DNA of 64,000 bases from Brevibacillus brevis (GCF_031583145.1 NZ_CP134050.1:5845501-5909500); one strand, 5' to 3'; shown: positions 25,839 to 34,623, counted from the stretch's first letter. The notes: generated from the sequence alone by a model not told the origin. Program-made: numbers and translations.

Positions 25839-26438
25839 CTATTTTCCCGATCGTGGCTGGCAATAGAGCTGAATCACCGAATCCAGCGGCATATGATGCT
25901 CGAGAATGGCGCTCAACTTTTTTTGGTGCTCGGGGCGGATCAGATGCCGCAGAGGCTGCTCGACATGGTTGAAGCGTTCGAAAGCGCCTGCCGCTATTTC
26001 ATCCCACCGCCGATAGTAACGCAAGAGATCGTCCGGCATCACACGCGAGCGGTCTGTGCCTTCTTCCGGGAAACAATCGAACGGTTCATCCAAATTCAAC
26101 GTTCCGTAATCGTCCGTCAGTTCTTCGCCCGGGTGAATGTCTCTCGCCGCCAGCTCCATATCGTAGACGGTCGCGACGCAGGTCGCATGGAAGCTGTGAT
26201 TCACGTAACGGGCCTTATCCCAGCAAAGGATGTACTTGCCGAACTGATTTCTGAACGAATACTTTTGCACGTCCTGTTTTCTCAGTGGGTCCAGTGTTTC
26301 CACAAAAGCAGGATCCAATACCTGGTCCAGGTCATCCTGCACCCACACGATCGTTCCTTTGGGAATGAACTTGGTCGCAAACACGCCGTACCCGATTTTC
26401 TCGTTGATGAAGCGCAATTCGGTATCGGGATGCATCAT
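25839..26438 (-). CDS. SET-domain protein
   Basis: 199 residues. Residues 10-120 carry SET-fold motifs: KIGYGVFATKFIPKGTIVW at the start, YVNHSFHATC (the NHS motif that contacts S-adenosylmethionine) and GEELTDDYG with the catalytic Tyr. SET proteins are protein lysine methyltransferases, well known in eukaryotes and scattered in bacteria; the bacterial target is unknown. No post-SET cysteine cluster is visible. Single gene between glnS and the glycerophosphodiester operon, with start ATG-ATG at 26438. Confidence 0.85.
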   Translation of the reverse strand: MMHPDTELRFINEKIGYGVFATKFIPKGTIVWVQDDLDQVLDPAFVETLDPLRKQDVQKYSFRNQFGKYILCWDKARYVNHSFHATCVATVYDMELAARDIHPGEELTDDYGTLNLDEPFDCFPEEGTDRSRVMPDDLLRYYRRWDEIAAGAFERFNHVEQPLRHLIRPEHQKKLSAILEHHMPLDSVIQLYCQPRSGK

Positions 26439-26593
26439 GGTCCTTTGTCACTCCTTGGCAAAGCTGCCCTTTTTCTTATCATAAGCAGGTCGGCCAGCGA
26501 AGGTGTACGAATAAGTGCAAAATCCGATGAATTTGGTTGGTATTATCTTTTGGCACGGAAGGGACATGGGACATACATAGTTCCCCAAACCAG

Positions 26594-26625
26594 AAAAAGC
26601 CGCACGAAGCGCTGCTCCGGCGGCT
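26594..26625 (-). terminator. Terminator of the glp/ugp operon
   Basis: On the minus strand AGCCGC and GCGGCT enclose a 16-base loop and are followed by TTTTTC. Confidence 0.8.
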
Positions 26626-26640
26626 CTTTATCCATTTCCT

Positions 26641-27360
26641 TTACACGAACTCCAGCATCCGATCCGGATGGTTGGTGCAGATCTCCACGCCCGGGTGCCA
26701 CGACATGACTGTCCGGATATGCTCCGGGTTGTCAAGCGTCCAGGCGATGACCCGGTAGCCCCGCTCAAGCGCTTCCTCTGCAAGGTCGCGAGTCAGATAC
26801 GGGTACTCCATCGACAGGATGTTGGCACCTGCCTCCTCTAATTGCTCCAGCATCAATACGGGGCGTCCGCAGACGATCAGTCCTGTCAGTACGGTGTCAT
26901 CCAGCGTCCGTACATGGCGGATCAGTTCGTGGTCAAACGACGTGATGTAGACCTCGCTCTTCATATCATACTGCTCCAACAGCTCCAACACTTTTTCCGC
27001 GATGCCGGGATACATGTCGCTCGTCGCTTTCAGCTCGATGTTGAGAGTGCACCGGCCTTTGACCGCTGCCAGCGCCTCCGCGAGCGTCGGGATGCGCTCT
27101 CCCGCGAATTTCCGATCCAGCCAGCTGCCTGCATCCAGTTCGCGCAGCTCCGCCAGTGTGTGATCCTTGACCAGCCCTTTTCCGTTCGTCGTTCGCTCGA
27201 GCCTGAAATCGTGGATCAGTACGGGAACTCCGTCACGCGAAAGCTGGACGTCTACCTCCATCGCCCGGATCGCGGGCTCAGCGAGTGCGAGACGAATCGC
27301 TGTCATCGTATTTTCCGGCGCCTTACCCGACCATCCCCGATGTGCCATGCAAATGTTCAT
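26641..27360 (-). CDS. ugpQ: Glycerophosphodiester phosphodiesterase
   Basis: 239 residues, cytoplasmic (no signal). Metal and substrate motifs: CMAHRGWSGKAPENTMTA at residues 4-21, AMEVDVQLSRDGVPVLIHD near 35-55, and TLNIELKAT near 100. It splits glycerophosphodiesters from phospholipid breakdown to glycerol-3-phosphate and an alcohol. It is last in the operon, 30 bases after the binding-protein gene, and handles diesters imported by the adjacent ABC system. Confidence 0.93.
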   Translation of the reverse strand: MNICMAHRGWSGKAPENTMTAIRLALAEPAIRAMEVDVQLSRDGVPVLIHDFRLERTTNGKGLVKDHTLAELRELDAGSWLDRKFAGERIPTLAEALAAVKGRCTLNIELKATSDMYPGIAEKVLELLEQYDMKSEVYITSFDHELIRHVRTLDDTVLTGLIVCGRPVLMLEQLEEAGANILSMEYPYLTRDLAEEALERGYRVIAWTLDNPEHIRTVMSWHPGVEICTNHPDRMLEFV

Positions 27361-27390
27361 GTGGCCTCCCTCTTTCCTGGCGATTTCTGC

Positions 27391-28719
27391 TTATTTTTTC
27401 AGCAGCTTGCTTCCTTTTTCCGTCGCCGATTGCAGCGCTTCATCTACGCTGGCTTGGCCGAGCATGGCACGCTGCAGCTCCTTCTGGATAATGTCCTGCA
27501 GCTCTTTGTAACCAGGAGCCATCGGACGCGGATAGCCGTATTGCAGCTGATCTACCGCTACTTTAAAGTTCGGTTCTTTTTCGTAGAAAGCCTTCATCTC
27601 CGGAGAATCTACGGCCGCTGTCGTCACAGGCATGTACCCGGATGCGATCGACCAGGAAACCGTCTGCTCCGTGTCTGTCATCCATTTTATGAATTCCCAC
27701 GCCGCTTTTTTCTCCGCATCCGTCGACTTCGCCAGCATGACGAGGTTGGCGCCTCCCGTCGGCGTACCGAGGTTTTTGTTGGCTGGCAGGAATGCCGCAC
27801 CCATGTCAAATTTGGCGTTTTTCTTCAACTCCGTCAAAGACCCGGTAGAGGTGAAAATCATGCCCACTTTTTGGTTCAGGAAATCCTGCTCGGCAACGTC
27901 CCAGGCATTGTAGTTTTCGCCAGGAGGGTTTTTCATAATGCCCTCTTTCACCATCTTGGACCAGAGCTCAAGCGGTGCCTTGCCCGCTTCGTTGTTGATG
28001 GTCAGCTCCTTGCCGTCATCGCTGAGAATGGAGCCTCCGCTTTGGAATACGAGCGCCTCGTAGAACCAGATGTCAACAGGCGTGGAGAAGCCGTAGCGAG
28101 TAACTTTGTCGCCTTCCTTTTTCGTCAGCTTTTGCGAGAAGCTGACCAGCTCATCCCACGTTTTCGGGCCGTTCGGATCGAGACCCGCTTCTTTCAGCAT
28201 GTCCCGGTTGATGTACAAGAGAGGCGTAGAGCGGTTGAACGGCACTGCGTACAATTTGTCTTTCCAGTAGGAGTTTTTCATCAGCCCCGGAATGTACTTC
28301 TTCTCGTCTCCATTGGCGTACGGCGTCAAATCCTCCAGCACCTTCGCATCCGCAAACGCGGCGATCGAAGCGATCTCTACCATGGTGACGTCCGGATTGT
28401 TGCCCGCCGCGACGGCCGCCAGCACTTTGGAGTGGTTCTCCTGGTACGCTCCCTGGTACGACGGTTTTACGATAATATCCTTATGTGTTTCGTTGAACTT
28501 TTTGACCATGTCTTCGATCGTTTTCGCGCGAACCCCGCCCAGCGCATACCAGAAGTCGATGGTCACAGGTCCGTTGCCAGTCGAAGCCGCTGCTGGGGCA
28601 GAAGTATTGCCGGTCGCGGATGATTGGTCTTTCGTCGTCGAGCCGCAGCCAGCCAGTACTCCGGACAAGCCGATTGCCAATGCGCAAAGAATGGTTCCTG
28701 TCTTTTTCATAGAAAGCAT
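27391..28719 (-). CDS. ugpB: Extracellular glycerol-3-phosphate/sugar-binding lipoprotein
   Basis: 442 residues; a lipoprotein signal ends at LSGVLAGC, followed by a Ser/Ala linker. Family 1 binding-protein features: ITIDFWYALGG-like first strand, KSYWKDKLYAVPFNRSTPLLYIN and WEFIKWMTDTEQTVSW. The start is the ATG at 28719 after GGGAGG; the long upstream open frame is not coding. Operon content (glpP, ugpQ) points to glycerol-3-phosphate or glycerophosphodiesters as ligand; sequence alone shows only the carbohydrate-binding family. Confidence 0.88.
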   Translation of the reverse strand: MLSMKKTGTILCALAIGLSGVLAGCGSTTKDQSSATGNTSAPAAASTGNGPVTIDFWYALGGVRAKTIEDMVKKFNETHKDIIVKPSYQGAYQENHSKVLAAVAAGNNPDVTMVEIASIAAFADAKVLEDLTPYANGDEKKYIPGLMKNSYWKDKLYAVPFNRSTPLLYINRDMLKEAGLDPNGPKTWDELVSFSQKLTKKEGDKVTRYGFSTPVDIWFYEALVFQSGGSILSDDGKELTINNEAGKAPLELWSKMVKEGIMKNPPGENYNAWDVAEQDFLNQKVGMIFTSTGSLTELKKNAKFDMGAAFLPANKNLGTPTGGANLVMLAKSTDAEKKAAWEFIKWMTDTEQTVSWSIASGYMPVTTAAVDSPEMKAFYEKEPNFKVAVDQLQYGYPRPMAPGYKELQDIIQKELQRAMLGQASVDEALQSATEKGSKLLKK

Positions 28720-28748
28720 GAGTACGTGTCCTCCCATAAAATCATGTT

Positions 28749-29576
28749 TTATTTGGATTGGTAGACAAACGCTTGGATGATATGGCGCTGGGCCACAAAG
28801 AAAACCACGAGAATCGGCAGGATGAGAATCATATTGCCTGCCATCATGACGTTCCACAGGGTCCCGCCGTCCGACATGTGGAGACTGGAGATTCCGATGG
28901 GCAGTGTGCGAGCTTCGTCGCTGTTGGTCATGATCAGCGGCCAGAAGTAGTCGTTCCAGTGATAGATGAAGCTGAACAGCCCAAAGGTGACGAGAACCGG
29001 CTTTGCCATCGGCACCATGATCGTCCACATGATCTTCCACTCGGAGGCGTCATCCAGCCGCGCTGCCTCGATCACTTCATCGGGCACCTGCATGAACGCT
29101 TGCCGCAGCAGGAAGATTCCGAAAGCGCTGGCGGCGTAAGGCAGGATGAGAGACCACAGAGTATTGACCAGCCCCCAGCCGCTCAGCTGCACGTAAATCG
29201 GCAAGAAAATCACCTGTCCGGGGATCATCAGGACAACCAGCACGAGGCCAAACAAGAGATTGCGCCCCGGAAACTTGTAACGGGCGAAGGCGTATGCCGC
29301 AGGGACCGCCGTCAAAAATTGCAGGATCAGAATGCCGACCGCCACCAAAATGCTGTTCCACGTATACGTCAGGAACGGGCCGGATTGCCAGGCCTGTGCA
29401 AAGTTGCCCCATTCCCACGTCTGCGGCAAGAGCGTCGGGGGAAATTGCCGGACCTCCGCCATCGTCTTGAAGGCGGTGGACGCCATCCACAAAAACGGAA
29501 AGACAAACAGGAAGGCGACGATCAACAGCCCGATCCATTCCACTGTCTTGAGGGAAGCCGTACCCACTCGATTCAT
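28749..29576 (-). CDS. ugpE: Glycerol-3-phosphate-type ABC permease (UgpE/MalG family)
   Basis: 275 residues, six membrane helices. The MalG-type EAA loop reads VIEAARLDDASEWKIMWTIMVPMAKP. A typical C-terminal end is HIIQAFVYQSK. ATG after AAAGGAGGAAAAGC. It pairs with the UgpA-type permease immediately upstream. Confidence 0.9.
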   Translation of the reverse strand: MNRVGTASLKTVEWIGLLIVAFLFVFPFLWMASTAFKTMAEVRQFPPTLLPQTWEWGNFAQAWQSGPFLTYTWNSILVAVGILILQFLTAVPAAYAFARYKFPGRNLLFGLVLVVLMIPGQVIFLPIYVQLSGWGLVNTLWSLILPYAASAFGIFLLRQAFMQVPDEVIEAARLDDASEWKIMWTIMVPMAKPVLVTFGLFSFIYHWNDYFWPLIMTNSDEARTLPIGISSLHMSDGGTLWNVMMAGNMILILPILVVFFVAQRHIIQAFVYQSK

Positions 29577-29604
29577 GCTTTTCCTCCTTTCTCGCTATTG
29601 GTCG

Positions 29605-30561
29605 TCATCGATAATGCACGCGTTTGGACATCACCAGGAAGTGCACGGCGGTCAGGATGGCTACGAGGATCAGCAGAATGACGGAAGCGGCAGAGGCAAG
29701 CCCGCCATTGTAAAAGTCCATGCCCTGCTCGTAAATGTAGTAGACCAGCATGTTCGTGCTGTTGATGGGACCTCCCTGGGTCATGATGGCGATCGTGTCA
29801 AACGCCTGGAACGATGTAATCGTATTGATGATGAGCAAAAAGAAGATTGTCGGCGAAAGCATCGGGACCGTAATGCGGGTGAGGGTCCGCCACCATGGCG
29901 AATGGTCCAGCGCAGCCGCTTCGTAGATATCGCCCGGAATGCTTTGCAGCCCGGCGATGAAAATGAGCGTATTGTACCCGACACCCTTCCAGATGCTGAC
30001 GATGATCAGAGATAGAAGCGAGCTTTTCGGGTCGGTCAGCCAAGTGTACCCGGGCAGCCCCACCGCTTCCAGCGCTGCATTCAACAGTCCGAACTGCGGG
30101 TCCATCAGCCACATCCACAGCATCGAGACGGAGACCAGCGAGATGATGTGAGGGCTGAACACCGTCGCCTGAATTACCCCGTAAATCCTGGCCTTGCGAT
30201 TCAGCCACAGAGCAAGCAAGAACGAGATCACTAAGCCCAAGCCTACGGTTGCCGCCGTAAATACGGCCGTGTTCCCCAGGACCTGGCGGAAGTCTTTGTC
30301 CGCGATCAGGTCGCTGTAGTTTTGCAGTCCGACCCATTCCATTTCGTCCAGATTGATCAAAGACCAATCCTGAAAGCTCAAATAGATGATGGATCCGATC
30401 GGATAAAAGAAGAACAGGAGAAAGCAGACCATTGCAGGGGCCAGGTACAGATACGGGCGGAGCCGCGACACGAGAGCAAGCCATGCGGATGGCGTCTCGT
30501 CCGCTTCTGTTTTCAACCGGCGTACGCCCGGTAGCGCCTGTGCAGTTGCCGCCTTTCGCAT
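29605..30561 (-). CDS. ugpA: Glycerol-3-phosphate-type ABC permease (UgpA/MalF family)
   Basis: 318 residues with an N-terminal cytoplasmic tail of about 35 residues and six helices (YLAPAMVCFLLFFFYPIGSI first). The EAA loop is IYEAAALDHSPWWRTLTRITVPMLSP. Its ATG overlaps the stop of the ATPase gene by one base (TGATG), implying coupled translation. Confidence 0.9.
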   Translation of the reverse strand: MRKAATAQALPGVRRLKTEADETPSAWLALVSRLRPYLYLAPAMVCFLLFFFYPIGSIIYLSFQDWSLINLDEMEWVGLQNYSDLIADKDFRQVLGNTAVFTAATVGLGLVISFLLALWLNRKARIYGVIQATVFSPHIISLVSVSMLWMWLMDPQFGLLNAALEAVGLPGYTWLTDPKSSLLSLIIVSIWKGVGYNTLIFIAGLQSIPGDIYEAAALDHSPWWRTLTRITVPMLSPTIFFLLIINTITSFQAFDTIAIMTQGGPINSTNMLVYYIYEQGMDFYNGGLASAASVILLILVAILTAVHFLVMSKRVHYR

Positions 30562-31628
30562 CAGACCACCCCTCCTGCAAGGGTCGAGACATGCTCTCGT
30601 CCATTCAGACGGCCCACTCGTTTTCCGCTGGCGCGATCGAAGACGTATATGTCGGGCCGTTCAACAGTGACGGTCACGGACGTTTCAATCTGGATGGTCA
30701 GGCTGGTATCGGCTTTGACGATGACCTTTCCTTTTTCCGTGTTCACATGGAACAGCGTTTCCGAACCGAGGATTTCCCTGGAGACGACCTGGCCTTGCGC
30801 CGCCCACATATCCAGGGATGTCACCGGGGTGACGGAAGCCGGCAATAAAACGGCCTTTTCCGGGCGGAAGCCCCACAGATGGTCCCCCTTTCCATCCGCC
30901 TCTACGATGTTCATCGCCGGCGAGCCGATAAACTGGGCGACGAAGAGATTTTCCGGCTCCTGGTACAAGTCCATCGGGGCGGCCACCTGCATGATGTCAC
31001 CGTCGTTCATGACGACGATTTGATCGCCCATCGTCATGGCCTCGACCTGGTCGTGAGTCACGTAGATGAACGTGCTGCCCAGCTGCTTGTGCAGGCTCGT
31101 CAGCTCGACGCGCATCTGATTGCGCAGCTTCGCGTCCAGATTGGAGAGCGGTTCGTCCATCAGAAACACTTTCGGCTTCTTCACCATCGCGCGCGCCAGA
31201 GCCACGCGTTGGCGCTGGCCGCCAGAGAGCTGGGAAGGCTTGCGTTTCAGGTACGAGGTGAGGCCGACGATTTCCGCGATTTCCTCCACGAGCACCTTGC
31301 ACTCTTTTTTCGAGGTCCCGCGGTTTCTCAGGCCGTAGGCGATGTTGTCATAGACGCTCATCGTCGGGTACAGGGCGTAGTTCTGGAAGACCATCGCCAC
31401 GTCCCGCTTTCCCGGCGGCAATTGATTGACAGTCTGTTCCCCGATCACGATCTCTCCGGCTGTCGTCGTCTCCAGCCCAGCAATCATCCGCAGCGTGGTC
31501 GATTTCCCGCATCCCGAAGGTCCGACCAAGACGGTGAACGATCCATCGGGAACCATCAGGTCGATCCCTTTGACCACCTGCTGGTTTTGAAACGTTTTGG
31601 TCACCTGCTTCAGCAGCACTTGTGCCAT
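30561..31628 (-). CDS. ugpC: Sugar/glycerol-3-phosphate ABC ATPase (UgpC/MsmX type)
   Basis: 355 residues. Walker A is GPSGCGKST near residue 38, Q-loop NYALYP, signature LSGGQRQRVALARA, Walker B FLMDEPLSNLD and the switch His in YVTHDQVEAM. A C-terminal TOBE/OB regulatory domain covers residues about 235-355. Start ATG at 31628 after GGAAGGAG, 4 bases from the end of the HAD gene; an upstream open frame to 31754 is not used. Confidence 0.92.
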   Translation of the reverse strand: MAQVLLKQVTKTFQNQQVVKGIDLMVPDGSFTVLVGPSGCGKSTTLRMIAGLETTTAGEIVIGEQTVNQLPPGKRDVAMVFQNYALYPTMSVYDNIAYGLRNRGTSKKECKVLVEEIAEIVGLTSYLKRKPSQLSGGQRQRVALARAMVKKPKVFLMDEPLSNLDAKLRNQMRVELTSLHKQLGSTFIYVTHDQVEAMTMGDQIVVMNDGDIMQVAAPMDLYQEPENLFVAQFIGSPAMNIVEADGKGDHLWGFRPEKAVLLPASVTPVTSLDMWAAQGQVVSREILGSETLFHVNTEKGKVIVKADTSLTIQIETSVTVTVERPDIYVFDRASGKRVGRLNGREHVSTLAGGVV

Positions 31629-31632
31629 CTGT

Positions 31633-32298
31633 TCACGAGCTCCTTCCCTGAATGTGTACAGCCAGCATGTCAGCCACAAACGACTGAAAATCGGCGTAGC
31701 GAAAATCGGGAACCACATGGGGCCATTCCTCTGCCCCGTACCATTCCAGGACAACGGAGGTCACCCCCGCTCCGGCGGCAGCCAGCACATCGTACCGGCT
31801 GTCCCCGATCATCATCGCTTGCTCCGGGCGTCTGCCCAGCTCTGCGAGCGCCTTTTGGACCGGCTCAGCGGCAGGCTTTCCCCGGGATACATCGTCGACC
31901 GTGATCACCGCTGCAAACAGATGGTCAATTCCGGCCAGCTCCAGGCCGGCCACGGCGAATTCCCGCTGCTTGTTGGTGACGATCGCCAGTTCATAACCGG
32001 CTTCCCGCAGCTTTTCGAGGCCTTCCCGGACGTAGGGAAACAGCTTCACATGCTGCTCGTGCTGCTCCCGGACGAAAGCGAAATAGCCATCGATCACTTC
32101 CCGTTTGTCGGGCAAACCGGCTCCTCCCGCTACCTCTGCGAGGAAGTCGTCGAACGATTCCCCGAAGCGGGCCAAAAGCTCCTGGCGGCTGAAATGACCG
32201 GGCGCGTACCGTTCCGCTGTGTGGGCGACCGCATCGATGACCGCATCGCGGCTGTCCAGCAAAGTACCGTCGAGGTCAAACAGTAGAGATTGAATCAT
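31633..32298 (-). CDS. HAD-superfamily phosphatase (phosphoglycolate/pyrophosphatase-like)
   Basis: 221 residues. HAD motifs: LLFDLDGTLLDS (1), AIVTNK (2) and GKPAAEPVQKAL...MIGDSRYDVLAA (3 and 4). The cap is the alpha-helical subclass I type. It overlaps the end of glpP by 23 bases and precedes ugpC by 4, so it belongs to the operon. Its likely role is dephosphorylating glycerol phosphate or another small phosphate; the substrate is not determinable. Confidence 0.87.
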   Translation of the reverse strand: MIQSLLFDLDGTLLDSRDAVIDAVAHTAERYAPGHFSRQELLARFGESFDDFLAEVAGGAGLPDKREVIDGYFAFVREQHEQHVKLFPYVREGLEKLREAGYELAIVTNKQREFAVAGLELAGIDHLFAAVITVDDVSRGKPAAEPVQKALAELGRRPEQAMMIGDSRYDVLAAAGAGVTSVVLEWYGAEEWPHVVPDFRYADFQSFVADMLAVHIQGRSS

Positions 32299-32875
32299 GT
32301 GCCAAACACTCCTTCCACAATAAGGGACTGCCTACGGATACGGCTGTCGCTCCATGCTGCAAGACTTCCTCCATCTGCTCCCGCTTGCGGATCAGGCCTC
32401 CCGCAATGATCGGAGTATCCAGCGCACTCCGGTACTCTTCGATGAACTCAGGCAAGAGACCGGGCATCAGCTCCACGGCATCGGGCTGCGTCTCCACGAT
32501 GGACTGCAATCCCGATTTGTGCGCGTCGCTATCTACCAAAAAGTGCCGTTGTATGGTCAAGAGTCCTTGCTTTTTCGCCAGCTTGATCAGTGTGTTGCGC
32601 GTCGTCACGACTCCGTCGGGCTTGACGTAGTGGGAAAGGAAGGCGATCCCTTCCCGGTCGTGGCTGATTCCCCCGATCCGCTCCAGATGCAGAAATACGG
32701 GAATGTGACGGCTTTTGAAAAAATCGACGTACCCCTTGATGACCCCGATATTTCCGACGGAAAGCACGACTGCGCTCAGATCGGCCTCTGCGGCTTTTTC
32801 CAAATGCTTCGCTTCCTTGATCGAGGCAATCAGCTTGTACTGGTCGAGTCTTGCGAGGAACTCCTTCTGATGCAA
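32276..32875 (-). CDS. glpP: Glycerol uptake operon antiterminator (GlpP)
   Basis: 199 residues with a TTG start at 32875, 8 bases after AAAGGAGG; the open frame continues upstream to 33001 but has no ribosome site there. GlpP senses glycerol-3-phosphate and binds leader mRNA to prevent termination. Features include SVGNIGVIKGYVDFFKSRHI, PVFLHLERIGGI, GVVTTRNTLIKLAKKQGLLT, VELMPGLLPEFI and IIAGGLIRKREQM. As first gene of the transport operon it probably controls the terminator hairpin just upstream. Confidence 0.9.
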   Translation of the reverse strand: MHQKEFLARLDQYKLIASIKEAKHLEKAAEADLSAVVLSVGNIGVIKGYVDFFKSRHIPVFLHLERIGGISHDREGIAFLSHYVKPDGVVTTRNTLIKLAKKQGLLTIQRHFLVDSDAHKSGLQSIVETQPDAVELMPGLLPEFIEEYRSALDTPIIAGGLIRKREQMEEVLQHGATAVSVGSPLLWKECLAHDSISTV

Positions 32876-32905
32876 TTCATCCGCCTCCTTTGCGCATAGC
32901 AAAAA

Positions 32906-32978
32906 ACCCTGCGACACGGCATTGCCAAAGAACTCTCGAGGAAAGTGCTTGGTAAGGCTGTCGGGGGTTTCTCCAGGG
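32906..32978 (-). promoter_or_regulatory. Leader terminator, putative GlpP antitermination target
   Basis: On the minus strand CCCTG...CGACA (32978-32959) pairs with TGTCGCAGGG (32915-32906), followed directly by TTTTTTG, about 25 bases before the glpP ribosome site. A terminator inside the leader is how GlpP-controlled operons work in Bacillus; recognition here is inferred. Confidence 0.5.
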
Positions 32979-33136
32979 CTCCAACCGAGGTAGCTGTTCA
33001 CTTGTCACTTTGAATGGTACCGTGTCCGCATTAAGGGAACGTGAAGCGGATGTTAAAAAAGGGAAAAGGAAATGTGAATGTCCGATGCGATCTCGATGCT
33101 TGGCCGTTTTCACGAAGAACAACAGCGCCTGAACGT

Positions 33137-33181
33137 AAAAAAAGCCCGCGAACGCAGCCTATCGTCGTCCACGGGCTTTTC
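33137..33181. terminator. Terminator of the nucleoside-salvage operon
   Basis: AAAAGCCCGTGG and CGCGGGCTTTTTTT form a stem on the minus strand with a strong T-run. 32876-33195 otherwise holds the glpP leader and, presumably, its promoter, which I could not place. Confidence 0.85.
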
Positions 33182-33195
33182 GGTTGTCATCCGCT

Positions 33196-33915
33196 TTACA
33201 CGGCTACGAGGGCGTCCAGGGCAATCAAAGCTTCCGCCTCGACGGCTTTGGCCAGCGTCTCCGTATGCGGATTGTAGTCCTGCAGCAAATCCGCATCGGC
33301 GAATCCGTCGATCGCCAGGATGGCCCCTGCCTTCATTCCCCTGAGCGACGCGATCACGAACAGGGCGGAGTTTTCCATCTCGACGGCGAGCACGCCGGCT
33401 TTTTGGTACAGCTTGTGCGGGAATTCCAACACGCCGCTGTAGAACACGTCCAGTGTCAACGTGATTCCTTCGGCGATGGAAAGGCCGCTGTCGCTCGATT
33501 GTGCCGCTGCCGCCAAGGCATCTGCCACCCGACGATCCGCGACGGCAGGAAATCCTGGAGGTACGAGCTGGCTGGTGAGCCCGTCTTGGCGGACTGTAGC
33601 GGAGCTGATGACGAGACTTCCCGGCTGAATCTCCTGTTGGTACGACCCCGCTGTCCCTACACGAATGACGACCTCCACGCCGCCCTTGGCCAGCTCCTCA
33701 AAGCAGACGGCCGCTCCGGGCGAGCCTACTCCGTGGCTGACTACCGCCACCTCCGTACCCTTCCATGCCCCGGCATAGCTGTGGTATTCCCGGTTTTCCG
33801 CGAGCTGGCGATGGTTGTCCAGCTTGGACGCGATCCGCGCAGCCCGCTTGGGGTCTCCGCACACGATGACGCGTTTCGGCAATTCCTTTGGATCAATCTT
33901 TAGATTCGTCAGCAT
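33196..33915 (-). CDS. Nucleoside phosphorylase (PNP/UDP family)
   Basis: 239 residues. Family motifs: ELPKRVIVCGDPKRAARIA, VVSHGVGSPGAAVCFEEL, VIRVGTAGSYQQEIQPGSLVI and AVEMENSALFVIASLRG with the ribose-binding MEN. It cleaves a nucleoside with phosphate to base and ribose-1-phosphate. The ATG at 33915 is 1 base after the TGA of the molybdoenzyme gene, with AGGAG 10 bases upstream. It ends an operon headed by a SAM riboswitch and a nucleoside importer, so a SAM-derived thio-nucleoside is a candidate substrate. Confidence 0.9.
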   Translation of the reverse strand: MLTNLKIDPKELPKRVIVCGDPKRAARIASKLDNHRQLAENREYHSYAGAWKGTEVAVVSHGVGSPGAAVCFEELAKGGVEVVIRVGTAGSYQQEIQPGSLVISSATVRQDGLTSQLVPPGFPAVADRRVADALAAAAQSSDSGLSIAEGITLTLDVFYSGVLEFPHKLYQKAGVLAVEMENSALFVIASLRGMKAGAILAIDGFADADLLQDYNPHTETLAKAVEAEALIALDALVAV

Positions 33916-33916
33916 C

Positions 33917-34579
33917 TCAATCAAACTCCTTTTTCTCCCACTCGTTTTCAGGGATCGGCAACGCTTCGCCGGAGAACCGCTCTTCCCGGAAAGGATCGCC
34001 CCCCATGTGAAAGCCGTTTTGCTCCCAGAAGCCGGGCTGGTTTTCCTGAATGAATTCAAAGCCGCGCAGCCATTTCACGCTTTTCCAGAAATACAGATGG
34101 GGGACGACCAGCCGCAGCGGCCAGCCGTGCTTGTCCGTCAAAGGCTCGCCGTCAAAGGAATGGGCCAGAAGCACATCATCCCGGTCGAGATCGCGGAGCG
34201 CCAGATTGGTCGTATATCCGTGATCGCCGTGCAGCATGACGTAGGAGCTGCGCGGCGTGACGCCGATCTCCCGCAGAAAATCGCGGAAAAGCACCCCGGT
34301 AAACGCGTTGTCGAAGCGCGACCAGCGCGTCACGCAATGAATGTCGCACGTGACGGTCGTCTGCGGCATCTTCATGATTTGCTCGTACGTCAGCATTACT
34401 TCCCGGTCGACTTCCCCGAAAACCCGCAGCGTCCATTCTTTCATATCGTATACAGGCACTTCGCCTTCGTGCAGGATCGGAAAACGTTCCGTCAGCACCT
34501 GTCCCGGCGGCAAGCGCAAAGCCAATGCCGGATCGACTGCAGGCACCTTCATTCGTTTGATGCGCTCTGCCTTGTCCAT
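33917..34579 (-). CDS. Sulfite-oxidase-like molybdopterin oxidoreductase (YuiH/SUOX family)
   Basis: 220 residues. The SUOX-fold core is clear: C78-DIH-C82-VTRWS supplies the Cys ligand to molybdenum, followed by FTGVLFRDFLREIGV, SYVMLHGDHGYTTNLAL, LAHSFDGEPLTDKHGWPLRLVVPHLYFWKSVKWL. No signal peptide is visible, so it seems cytoplasmic, like B. subtilis YuiH and unlike exported MsrP. Substrate unknown. It lies between the transporter permease (44 bases upstream) and the phosphorylase (TGAGATG junction), which ties it to this operon. Confidence 0.87.
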   Translation of the reverse strand: MDKAERIKRMKVPAVDPALALRLPPGQVLTERFPILHEGEVPVYDMKEWTLRVFGEVDREVMLTYEQIMKMPQTTVTCDIHCVTRWSRFDNAFTGVLFRDFLREIGVTPRSSYVMLHGDHGYTTNLALRDLDRDDVLLAHSFDGEPLTDKHGWPLRLVVPHLYFWKSVKWLRGFEFIQENQPGFWEQNGFHMGGDPFREERFSGEALPIPENEWEKKEFD

Positions 34580-34623
34580 TTCGCATTCCTCCTATGTGAT
34601 CACCCGGTTGTCGGCAAATGAAA

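Noticed and set aside
26550..26566. TGGCACGGAAGGGACA on the plus strand
   Set aside because: No TTGC at the -12 position and no plus-strand gene follows.
27391..29040. Extended open frame upstream of the ugpB start
   Set aside because: The true lipoprotein start is the ATG at 28719 with its ribosome site; the extension overlaps ugpE in another frame.
31613..31628. Sigma-54-like TGGCACAAGTGCTGCT on the minus strand
   Set aside because: It lies over the start codon of ugpC inside a tight operon and differs from consensus at the -12 element.
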